Positions 1-6,811 of a stretch of 10,740 nucleotides of DNA are shown piece by piece; positions within the stretch are counted from its first letter, which is position 1; every line of letters begins with the position of its first letter. The notes under the pieces were generated by a model. The model worked only from the letters and a program-made list of their open reading frames with translations, was not told the origin of the DNA and made no database searches. The position numbers and the translations under genes were made by a program. The stretch is from Spirochaeta sp. (GTDB lineage: Bacteria > Spirochaetota > Spirochaetia > DSM-2461), in assembly GCA_030592625.1 (NCBI GenBank), contig JAUVIY010000063.1:1-10740 (forward strand), given 5' to 3'.

Positions 1-1074
1 ATCGCTCTCACACTGGTGAATAAAAAGGTTATTCTGGCAGATCTGGATCTGGGAGGATCCAACCTGCACCTGGTTCTGGGAGAACATGTGGGAACCAGGG
101 GTATCGGTACCTTTCTCAACAACGGCAAGACGAAACTCGATCAGATATCGTATCCAACGGCCTGGAAGGGATTAAGTTTCATTCCGGGGGAAGCCGAGCT
201 TCCCGGTGCGGCCAATGTCACCGTTCCGTCCAAGCGGCGTCTGGTGAAAGCCCTGAGTAATCTGGACACCGACTACCTCATCCTGGATCTCGGTGCAGGA
301 ACGAACTTTAATACCGTCGACTTCTTCCTTCTTTCAGGCTGCGGCATCCTCGTGGCCACTCCGACTCTGACATCGACCCTGAATGCCTATCTCTTTCTTA
401 AGAACGCAGTCTTCCGGATTTTGTCGAGATCCTACAAGCGGGATTCGCCGGTTCATTCTTATATGGAGGATTTGAGAAAAGACGGCACTTCTTTACAAAG
501 GATACATGTAAACAAACTTCTGGATTCGATTCGAACTATGGATTCGCAAGTTTATGATAAATACCGTGAGAAAGCCGAGCATCTCCGTCCACGTCTTATA
601 ATGAACATGCTTGACGATCCGAGAGATATCTCAAGGAGCCATCGCCTCAGAATCTCTACCAGGGAATATCTGGGAATTGAGATGGACAGTCTCGGAGTAA
701 TTTACCGTGATCAGATGCAGGATTCTGCTCAGCGTTCCAATTTACCTATCATTGCTTACAAGCCTCAGGCAGTACTCTCTCAGGCTATTTTTCGAATAGC
801 GGACAAAATCATCGACAATGATGAAGATCCCGGCGGTCCTTTGACGAACATTGAGTCAGACGACAGCTTCAGGGAAGCCGAACTCGAAGCCGGAGTGGAC
901 TTCGGTTTGAAAGTAGCGTCTTTGGAGGAACTGCTCCATAGTGGTGCACTCACCCAGGGCGATCTCGTGGAGACTATCAGGATACAGCAATTTGAGATAA
1001 CGGCACTTAAGAAAGAGAACCGTTTCATTAAGAAGAAAATCGTCGATGCAGCCGGCCAGGGCTTCAGGGTTTAA
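1..1074 (+). CDS. MinD/FlhG-like P-loop ATPase, N-terminus cut by window edge
   Basis: The frame is open from base 1 (I-A-L-T-L-V before the GTG at 16), so GTG16 is probably an internal valine codon and the gene starts upstream. What is visible begins after the Walker A loop: ADLDLGGSN is the strand and loop that follow the first helix in MinD/ParA ATPases, and YLILDLGAGTNFNTVDFF is the Walker B region. GILVATPTLTSTLNAY then matches the next strand-helix step, where FlhG/MinD proteins have a T-T-P-E-x-T-like run. Residues about 285-352 (counted from GTG16) form a charged C-terminal tail, partly helical and possibly coiled coil (VETIRIQQFEITALKKENRF). Family knowledge: these deviant Walker ATPases dimerise on ATP and position structures at membranes or poles. 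The FapA gene 14 bases downstream suggests a shared function. Specific assignment to FlhG is not supported, because the neighbouring flhF and flagellar genes are not visible. Confidence 0.85.
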   Translation: MALTLVNKKVILADLDLGGSNLHLVLGEHVGTRGIGTFLNNGKTKLDQISYPTAWKGLSFIPGEAELPGAANVTVPSKRRLVKALSNLDTDYLILDLGAGTNFNTVDFFLLSGCGILVATPTLTSTLNAYLFLKNAVFRILSRSYKRDSPVHSYMEDLRKDGTSLQRIHVNKLLDSIRTMDSQVYDKYREKAEHLRPRLIMNMLDDPRDISRSHRLRISTREYLGIEMDSLGVIYRDQMQDSAQRSNLPIIAYKPQAVLSQAIFRIADKIIDNDEDPGGPLTNIESDDSFREAELEAGVDFGLKVASLEELLHSGALTQGDLVETIRIQQFEITALKKENRFIKKKIVDAAGQGFRV

Positions 1075-1088
1075 GAGCCATTGATAAT

Positions 1089-3806
1089 ATGAAGGGACGA
1101 ATCGACGTAATAAAAAAGAACCTTGAGGCCCGATTCTCCTGGAAGCCGGATCGTAACGGAACGGAATGGGACGTCGAAGGTCTTCGGTCTCTACTTTCAA
1201 TTTCCGATGTCCGTGTGGAGGTCTCCGACGGCATTCTGGAGGGCGTTCTCGACACGTTTGTTAAATCGGAAGATTCATGTGAATCCGATATTGTCGCTCA
1301 TGGGGTTGAGCCCGTAACCCCGACCCCCCTGCAGGTGGAATTGTTTCCAGGGGAACTGTCGGCTGATGTGGAAGCTTCGCTGGAAGAAATCTTCAAGGAT
1401 TATCCTCCTATAGAAAGGGAGTTAAGTTACGGCTGGGTCGAAAAGGGCTCGTCTGTCGGAACCATGATACCCGCCGTGAATGCCCGGCCCGGCTTGGCTC
1501 TCAATAGGGACCCGATACCTCCGCCGGAACAAAAAGGAGAGGATTTCCGAATCGGGGGAAATCTCGAAATCCAAGGTAATAAACTTATAGCACTGTTCGA
1601 GGGAATACTCCGTAGCAAGGAAAACTGGGCCGATCTGCTTCCCTGTTCCCGTCATCACTGGTCTCTCAGCGGTAGCCCCGAAGAGGGAGGCTGCTTTCTC
1701 GATTATACACCGGGACATCCGGCTATCTCCCTGCCTTCTGCCGCAGATCTCGTAACGGCAGCCGGCCGTCAGGGCTTTCTACCGGAGAAAATACTTCCGG
1801 AAGAGGAACTTCACTCACTTCTGGCATCTGCGGTTATCGACAATAAGGCATTGAGCCGGCAGCCGATATCGAGAGATACCGATGGATATATCGGAATTGA
1901 AATTGACTCCATGCGCATCAAGGCCAATTTAAAGCTGCGAAAGGAAACCGGTAACGGAGTTCCTCTGGTTCTGAACGGAATAGCCGCCGAAATCCGGGAC
2001 AGCGGACTCCGGGGTTTGGACGGACCTGCAGTGAAAGCGGCCATCATGAAATTTTGGAAAAGCGGTGATACAAGCGTAATCATCATTCTGAAGGAGGGGT
2101 GCGCTCCGGAGCGAGGACCCGACAGGGACCTGGAGTTCCTGATTCCATTCCTTGAGGAAGAGGATACGGCGCCGATACGTGAAAGACTGGAATTCGAACC
2201 GCATAGAGTTATGGGAATCGTATCACTTCGGGATTTTCCGGCGGCGGCTGTATCCAGAATTGCCGTGGTACAGAACGAACAGATCATCGCCAGGCTGGGT
2301 GCGGCAAAAACAGGAAAGGCCGGTAAAGATATCGAAGACAAGAATTTACCTGGAATCCTCGGCAACGATCCCGAAATTCTGGTCCATGAAGGACAGGGAT
2401 GGGACGGTAACACTATCGTTGCTCATGAGGGCGGAGTACTTGATGTCGGGAAAACCATGGACGGTGTTACACATCTTCGGGTACGTCCTCATAAGGACGC
2501 TCTCATTCAAGTGACCGTATCCGATGATAAATTCAAAGCCCTGGTCTCAACCAGACTGCCTGTGGGAACCGGTACTTCTGTAGATGCCGATCGTATCCGT
2601 GATGAAGCTGAAAAAGCCGGTGTGGTGAAAGGTTTCTCAGAAAAAGCTATCTATGAGGTCGTGGAAAAATCCCTCACGGGAGAAATCATTACCGGTCAAA
2701 TCATCGCCGAAGGCCGACTGCCCATGGAAGAAAACACCCGTCTATCCCTGACAGTTTCCGGGGATCCTGCCAAAGCCCCGATTTCGGTTAAAACAGGCGA
2801 AGTCATCGGCACGATTCAGGCTGGTGAAGATAGCGGATGGAATGTTCTCGGTGAGCCGCTGATGGATGAAAGCAGCACCTTGAGTGTCGGTGAGAACATT
2901 CAGAGGAAGGAAGAAGAGGACGGCAAATCCGTCCTTATGACGGAAAAAGGCGGTCATCTGGTGATGAGTGAAGGCTGCCTCCTGGTGAAACATCTTCTGG
3001 ACTACGTCGGAGATGTGTCACTGGCATCGGGAAATGTCAGTTTTCCCGGACGCATCAAGATTGACGGATCCGTTCTCTCCAGGGTGGTGGTTGATGGTGG
3101 CGAGGGAGTTGAGGTGACTCAGGTTGTCCAGGCTGCTCTCATCAATTCCGGCGGCGATGTGATAATCGGCAAGGGTATCAAGGGGGAAGGCAAAGCCGTC
3201 ATCCGATCCCAGGGGCGGCTCACTCTGGGATATGCCGAAGAAGCCAATCTTCTATCTTCCGAGAATATCGTTGTGGGCAAGGCTTTGATGAACTGCCGGG
3301 TAAAATGTAATGGTCGTCTGGAGATATCCGGTAACGACGGCAAACTCATCGGCGGCATCATGAAGCTGAAAGACGGCCTGATCTGCCGGGAGGTGGGCAA
3401 TGAACGAGGTACCGAAACGATCATCTCCTTCGGCCAGGACTATCTGGTTGAGAACCAGATAGAGCAGGTGCAGAACGAACTCAAGAAAATTCAGGACTAC
3501 ATCGACAAGACAGATGTGATGATGAGTGAGCTTGAAGGCAAGGGTGCATCCAATAAACTCATTCTGGTCCGCGGAAAGAAAGTTGATGCCCTTAAGATGC
3601 TTGAGAAGAAAAACCTCCGGCTTTTCCTGCTTCGCGAGAAATTTGAACGTCATTTTGAATCGGAAATAAGGGTTACCGGAACGGCCTGGCCTGGAGCTGT
3701 TTTCGAAAGCCACGGACGTCTCATCAAGGTTGACCAGCCGCTTCAGTCGGTGAGCATCATGTTTAATCGGGAAAAGGGACGTTTGGAGAAAAAACCTCTA
3801 CGATGA
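1089..3806 (+). CDS. FapA (DUF342) family protein, long form
   Basis: 905 residues, with no signal peptide and no membrane segment, so likely cytoplasmic. Residues 1-260 are not recognised. About 265-350 (DGYIGIEIDSMRIKANLKL, then KEGCAPERGPD) is a FapA N-terminal module, and about 470-556 (AEKAGVVKGFSEKAI, then IIAEGRLPMEEN) looks like a second copy. Residues about 639-785 are short glycine-punctuated strands of the FapA right-handed beta-helix (GDVSLASGNVSFPGRIKIDG, SGGDVIIGKGIKGEGKAVI). Residues 788-860 form a charged coiled coil, and GTAWPGAVFESHGRLIKV closes the domain as in the family. FapA proteins are linked to flagellar assembly and polar localisation in Vibrio; many homologues have no proven role. 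The start is ATG1089. Only a weak AAGAG lies about 11 bases upstream, so translation may be coupled to the ATPase gene ending at 1074. At 905 residues it is longer than the several-hundred-residue homologues I know. Confidence 0.9.
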   Translation: MKGRIDVIKKNLEARFSWKPDRNGTEWDVEGLRSLLSISDVRVEVSDGILEGVLDTFVKSEDSCESDIVAHGVEPVTPTPLQVELFPGELSADVEASLEEIFKDYPPIERELSYGWVEKGSSVGTMIPAVNARPGLALNRDPIPPPEQKGEDFRIGGNLEIQGNKLIALFEGILRSKENWADLLPCSRHHWSLSGSPEEGGCFLDYTPGHPAISLPSAADLVTAAGRQGFLPEKILPEEELHSLLASAVIDNKALSRQPISRDTDGYIGIEIDSMRIKANLKLRKETGNGVPLVLNGIAAEIRDSGLRGLDGPAVKAAIMKFWKSGDTSVIIILKEGCAPERGPDRDLEFLIPFLEEEDTAPIRERLEFEPHRVMGIVSLRDFPAAAVSRIAVVQNEQIIARLGAAKTGKAGKDIEDKNLPGILGNDPEILVHEGQGWDGNTIVAHEGGVLDVGKTMDGVTHLRVRPHKDALIQVTVSDDKFKALVSTRLPVGTGTSVDADRIRDEAEKAGVVKGFSEKAIYEVVEKSLTGEIITGQIIAEGRLPMEENTRLSLTVSGDPAKAPISVKTGEVIGTIQAGEDSGWNVLGEPLMDESSTLSVGENIQRKEEEDGKSVLMTEKGGHLVMSEGCLLVKHLLDYVGDVSLASGNVSFPGRIKIDGSVLSRVVVDGGEGVEVTQVVQAALINSGGDVIIGKGIKGEGKAVIRSQGRLTLGYAEEANLLSSENIVVGKALMNCRVKCNGRLEISGNDGKLIGGIMKLKDGLICREVGNERGTETIISFGQDYLVENQIEQVQNELKKIQDYIDKTDVMMSELEGKGASNKLILVRGKKVDALKMLEKKNLRLFLLREKFERHFESEIRVTGTAWPGAVFESHGRLIKVDQPLQSVSIMFNREKGRLEKKPLR

Positions 3807-4942
3807 AGAAAATGAGCCTGTTGACATCGTTGCTGATACTCCTGACCCTTTCCGCCGGAGCTTTTGAGGTAACCCTTCTAGGCGGAGCGAGGATGGATAT
3901 CCCCGAAGCATGGGAACTGGACGACAGTGATCCGTCGATTCCCACATGGTATTCACCGGACAGGAGGGGAGCCGCCGAAGTGATTCTCTGGGAGCCCGGT
4001 ACCTGGGAACGGTTGGAGGATTTTGCCGAGAGCGTAATGCCTGACGGCGCCGTTGGCGAGATTGTCGCTTTTACTTGCTGGAACGGAGAGGTTGCACTGG
4101 CGGACTGGACCTTTCCCGTCGCCGGTGAACGGTTCCGGGGTTGGTTTCTTATTGTCACAGGAAGCGGGCCTGACGTCAGGGTCTCGGCCATATCTGCCGA
4201 AGAAGACTTTCTTGAAAGACAGCCCTTTCTTCTTTCGGTTCTCGATTCCTACATTCCGACAGACGATTGGCGTCTTACTCCCGGTGCAGTGAGTACGTTC
4301 CTTGAGCTGACGGCCGACATGGATCCTGAAAAAGTCCGCATGCCATTCGGTGACGGTACAATCAGCTGGATACAGAGTCCTGCCGGGAACCAGGCATCCC
4401 AGGATGTCATCGAAAGGGAGGCGCTTGTTCTTTCAGCCTATGCCGGTACTCCAGAGCTTTTTTACCCGGCCTGGGAACGATATTACCGCTTGATCTATCG
4501 GGACAGTTACAGCCGCTTGCTGTCATTAGCCGAGGCATTACAAGCCGGTCCCTTGCCGGCCGGTTCCATTGATGAGAGAGAACTCACCGAGACGCTTCTG
4601 ACATGGCTGCAGGGATTCTCTTACGGAACGACTCGCGGCTTCTCCGACCTTCTTTCTCCGTCCCTGGCCTGCGTAAGTCAAACCGGAGACTGTGATTCAC
4701 TTTCTCTTGTTCTGCTGATCCTGATGGACCGTTACGATGTTGATGGCAGACTGCTGCTTTCCCAACAGGCACTTCATGCTCTTGCAGGATTTGATCTGCC
4801 GGGAGAAGGGATGCGATATATCGAAGGAGAGCGATCCTGGCTGGTTGCGGAATTGACCAGCAGCCTACCCCTTGGCGTTCTGCCTGACAGATTAACGGGC
4901 GTTAGCGATTGGTTTGGTATTTCTCTGCTGTCGGAAGAATAA
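3803..4942 (+). CDS. Exported protein with transglutaminase-like domain
   Basis: The ATG overlaps the FapA stop (ATGA, bases 3803-3806), a sign of translational coupling. GGAGAA at 3785-3790 is a possible but distant ribosome binding site. Residues 1-20 form a signal peptide (MKK, a leucine-rich core, then AGA|F), so the protein is exported. Residues about 22-155 (IPEAWELDD, TWYSPDRRGAAEVIL) resemble a PsbP/Mog1-like sandwich; this is a weak inference. Residues about 262-355 look like a transglutaminase/cysteine-protease-like fold: TWLQGFSYG leads to TGDCDSLSLVLLILMDR with C297 at the start of a helix, then H325 in QQALHALAGF, and a final strand SWLVAELTS. E350 or a neighbour would be the third residue, where the family more often has Asp. 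The substrate is unknown; periplasmic peptide or cross-link processing is possible. Its stop codon TAA lies inside the repeat ATAATCAAC that begins the next intergenic element. Confidence 0.75.
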   Translation: MKKMSLLTSLLILLTLSAGAFEVTLLGGARMDIPEAWELDDSDPSIPTWYSPDRRGAAEVILWEPGTWERLEDFAESVMPDGAVGEIVAFTCWNGEVALADWTFPVAGERFRGWFLIVTGSGPDVRVSAISAEEDFLERQPFLLSVLDSYIPTDDWRLTPGAVSTFLELTADMDPEKVRMPFGDGTISWIQSPAGNQASQDVIEREALVLSAYAGTPELFYPAWERYYRLIYRDSYSRLLSLAEALQAGPLPAGSIDERELTETLLTWLQGFSYGTTRGFSDLLSPSLACVSQTGDCDSLSLVLLILMDRYDVDGRLLLSQQALHALAGFDLPGEGMRYIEGERSWLVAELTSSLPLGVLPDRLTGVSDWFGISLLSEE

Positions 4943-5255
4943 TCAACAACTACCTGCTTGCAGGTAGATTGGGGTAGCGCCCCAATTGGGGCTTACGGTG
5001 CTGCCAAAGCCGCCGGACTCAAAGGTAGACCTTTGAGGCAGAGCTTTGACCTTCACTGAATCTGTCGGAGGCGGCTTCGGCCATAGCGAAAAATGAATTT
5101 CCAGAGTATGATTTACCATACACTTAATCCAATTTCGATAATTTGATATTGCTTGTAGCCCTTCCAGAGGCATGAATTTCCGGTTTCCGACTCTTCTTAT
5201 CTGTATTGGTACGGTAATTGCGTCGATAATCAAGTAATATAAACAAGTTGATTAT
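4939..5255. repeat. Hairpin-rich intergenic element with terminal inverted repeats
   Basis: ATAATCAAC (4939-4947) and its exact reverse complement GTTGATTAT (5247-5255) bound 317 bases; a further direct ATAATCAA lies at 5226-5233. Inside are several perfect or near-perfect stems: CTACCTGC/GCAGGTAG (4950-4957 with 4960-4967), ATTGGGG/CCCCAAT (4968-4974 with 4980-4986), the 14-base palindrome GCCCCAATTGGGGC (4979-4992), CTCAAAGGT/ACCTTTGAG (5018-5026 with 5029-5037), and a 12-base outer stem with one mismatch (5003-5014 with 5070-5081). ATGAATTTCC occurs at 5093-5102 and 5172-5181, and TTCCAGAG at 5099-5106 and 5162-5169. The minus strand is free of stops from 5233 to 4943 (96 codons, TTG start), but it has no recognised domain and no clear ribosome binding site, so I do not call it a gene. 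It could be a small non-autonomous mobile element, a dispersed palindromic repeat, a structured RNA, or gene remains. I recognise no transposase or integron attC consensus. This accounts for the whole gap between genes. Confidence 0.5.
4950..4967 (+). terminator. Hairpin just after the operon, possible transcript end
   Basis: CTACCTGC and GCAGGTAG form a perfect 8-base inverted repeat around TT, starting 8 bases after the stop at 4942. A T-run does not follow, so it is not a classic intrinsic terminator. It may instead protect the 3' end of the mRNA, or be only part of the larger palindromic element. Confidence 0.3.
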
Positions 5256-5257
5256 CG
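5224..5257. promoter_or_regulatory. 10-base inverted repeat before the SEC59-like gene
   Basis: CGATAATCAA (5224-5233) and TTGATTATCG (5248-5257) are exact inverted repeats around a 14-base AT-rich centre (5234-5247). The right arm ends 13 bases before the ATG at 5271. This could be an operator overlapping an AT-rich promoter, or an RNA hairpin near the start codon. Its right arm overlaps the right terminal repeat of the palindromic element, so it may also simply be the end of that element. Confidence 0.4.
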
Positions 5258-5270
5258 GATGTACCAGTAA

Positions 5271-5873
5271 ATGAATACGAATTCCCGAGACTATATAATT
5301 CCCAAGCAATCATTCCAAAAAGAACTCATCAGAAAGGTTATTCACATAACGATCGCCCTGGTTCCAACCATGGCGAACTGGAACTTTCTGTTAACAGTCA
5401 TCTTCCTCTCAACCGGTATTTTGTTTTATGCCATTAACGAGACGGCCAGAATCAGCGGCAAAACCGGAGGATTTATATCCCGGATGACGGTAATGGCGTC
5501 CAGACCGGTGGAAAAAGGGTTTGTCTGGGGTCCGGTAACCCTCGGTCTGGGGGCATTGGCCGCCCTGCTGTACTATCCGAATCCGGCCGCCACAGTGGCC
5601 ATATATGCCCTGGCTTTCGGTGATGGAATCGCCAGCATCGCGGGAAAATTCCTGGGCAGGCGAACAACCGTCAGAATTGGTGAGAAAACCATGGTAGGGT
5701 CAATCGCCTGTTTCATTGCCGTTTTTATCAGCGCTTATGCAGTCTTGACCGACCTGCACCTGGCACTTGCGTCGGCAGTAACGGCGACAATTCTTGAACT
5801 TGTTCCTGCACGGGATGCAGACAATCTGATTATTCCGCTGGGAACCGGGTTGGTACTCACATTGTTGATGTAA
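5271..5873 (+). CDS. SEC59/VTE5-type polyprenol or phytol kinase-like membrane protein
   Basis: 200 residues and mostly hydrophobic, with about six membrane segments. Family marks: ELIRKVIHI (residues 18-26) near the start, as in dolichol/phytol kinases and related CTP-using enzymes; YALAFGDGIASIAGKFLGRR (112-131) followed by GEKTMVGSIACF (137-148), the conserved CTP-binding and catalytic core region; and ELVPARDADNLIIPLGTGL (176-194), matching the E-x-x-P...D-N-x-x-x-P end motif. Known members use CTP to phosphorylate dolichol or phytol, and relatives make CDP-diacylglycerol. The lipid substrate here cannot be told from sequence. An in-frame TAA ends at base 5270, so ATG5271 is the earliest start; there is no strong Shine-Dalgarno, only CGGAT about ten bases upstream. 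No partner gene for isoprenoid or phospholipid synthesis is adjacent. It converges with the next gene, with a gap of 6 bases. Confidence 0.85.
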   Translation: MNTNSRDYIIPKQSFQKELIRKVIHITIALVPTMANWNFLLTVIFLSTGILFYAINETARISGKTGGFISRMTVMASRPVEKGFVWGPVTLGLGALAALLYYPNPAATVAIYALAFGDGIASIAGKFLGRRTTVRIGEKTMVGSIACFIAVFISAYAVLTDLHLALASAVTATILELVPARDADNLIIPLGTGLVLTLLM

Positions 5874-5879
5874 AAAGTT

Positions 5880-6743
5880 TCAGATCCACTGATAGATTTT
5901 TCGAATAACTCCGGCGAATCCGATGACACCGAAAACCAGAAATATTGCACCGGGAATAATCAGGGGTCGGGAAATGAAAAAGATCAGATCCGTACCCATT
6001 ACAACCAGAAACAAACTCACCGTCAGGATATAGTAACGAACATTCTTTTGAATTATCGCGGTTCCTGCGAGTGACAGAATTGTCAGAGCTTCAATCGAAA
6101 CGGTAACCAGAGCCAGAACAGTATCCATTCCCGACCGGATCAGAAGGTTGCCGAGAGGTTGGGTGACGTCCAGAGGCATCATTACAGCGATACCCATGGC
6201 AGCCAACGCACCCATACCGAGAATTGATCCGGAACGCCGGAATGGAATATCTCCTGAAAAAATACTGATATTCAAAAGTGAAGAGATCCCCAGAAAACGG
6301 GCAAACCAGGCAATCCGGGTGATTGTCAGTACCCAGGATGTTGCCAGTATACCTGTCGAAACAAGGGGTAGGAGCAGCCTGGAGGCCTGAAAGGGTAAGG
6401 TCAGAAGAAAAAAACGTAAGAAGAAAATTTCCGGAGATGGACTTCGCCTGAACCGTCTTCGCAGAATCAATTCGCTTAACAGAGGAAAAAGGGACAAAAA
6501 AGTGATTCCTGCTATGGCCCAGGGAAGATCCGACGTATCGGCGGGTCTCCAGGACGACCACCATTGGGCGGTGAGTTCCGGGAGTTCGTATTCCGGGGCG
6601 TATTGATTCTGAGTCCAGGCCGCCCAGGTCAACCCGGAAGCAACAGTTCCCGCCAAAGCCGGGATGAGTAGTATGGAAAGAAGGGTACGGCGTACCGTCA
6701 GTGTCATCGTGTTAAGAATGCCACGAACAGGGGTGTGGGCCAA
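5880..6743 (-). CDS. Polytopic membrane protein of unknown function
   Basis: 287 residues from a TTG at 6743. An ATG 12 codons in (6707) is an equally likely start, since it puts TVRRTLLSILLIPALAG at the N-terminus. Neither has a convincing ribosome binding site; GGGA lies 9 bases before the TTG. I count about eight membrane helices (near 19-41, 73-93, 106-126, 128-150, 173-192, 205-230, 234-257, 260-280). A roughly 30-residue tryptophan-rich loop between helices 1 and 2 (QWWSSWRPADTSDLPW) is probably outside the membrane, and a basic loop RRRFRRSPSP (95-104) is probably cytoplasmic, which fits the positive-inside rule. No motif of a known transporter or enzyme stands out, so I assign no function. 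It is divergent from the DUF2259 gene, with 68 bases between the TTG and that ATG. Confidence 0.7.
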   Translation of the reverse strand: MAHTPVRGILNTMTLTVRRTLLSILLIPALAGTVASGLTWAAWTQNQYAPEYELPELTAQWWSSWRPADTSDLPWAIAGITFLSLFPLLSELILRRRFRRSPSPEIFFLRFFLLTLPFQASRLLLPLVSTGILATSWVLTITRIAWFARFLGISSLLNISIFSGDIPFRRSGSILGMGALAAMGIAVMMPLDVTQPLGNLLIRSGMDTVLALVTVSIEALTILSLAGTAIIQKNVRYYILTVSLFLVVMGTDLIFFISRPLIIPGAIFLVFGVIGFAGVIRKIYQWI

Positions 6744-6763
6744 GAGAAAGAATCCCGAAAAAA

Positions 6764-6773
6764 CTCATATGAG
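6764..6773. promoter_or_regulatory. Perfect 10-base palindrome in divergent promoter gap
   Basis: CTCATATGAG is a perfect palindrome in the 68-base gap between the minus-strand membrane gene and the DUF2259 gene. A symmetric site between divergent starts can be a regulator binding site, but at 10 bases it could be chance. I see no clear -35/-10 pair on either strand here. Confidence 0.25.
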
Positions 6774-6799
6774 ACATCCTTTTTGTCGATTAGGAAAAC

Positions 6800-6804
6800 G
6801 AGGT
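6800..6804 (+). promoter_or_regulatory. Ribosome binding site of DUF2259 gene
   Basis: GAGGT with a 7-base spacer to ATG6812. This is one of only two clear Shine-Dalgarno sequences in the window and fixes the start of this gene. Confidence 0.75.
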
Positions 6805-6811
6805 AGTCACC

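Noticed and set aside
16..18. GTG16 as the true start of the ATPase gene
   Set aside because: The frame is open from base 1, the codons before it fit the first helix of the family, and starting there would leave out the Walker A loop.
1811..2413. 200-codon minus-strand frame inside the FapA gene
   Set aside because: Serine-, isoleucine- and arginine-rich composition typical of antisense reading, without start signals, opposite a well-supported gene.
3252..3713. Long minus-strand frame inside the FapA gene
   Set aside because: It lies wholly within a clear gene in the opposite frame, has no ribosome binding site and shows no recognisable domain; it is a shadow of the coding strand.
4950..4967. 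Classic Rho-independent terminator after the operon
   Set aside because: The stem is perfect but no T-run follows; it is listed only as a possible transcript-end hairpin.
4939..5255. Integron attC site
   Set aside because: The hairpins suggested it, but I find no RYYYAAC/GTTRRRY pair at the expected ends, and the inner stems do not form the usual single imperfect long hairpin.
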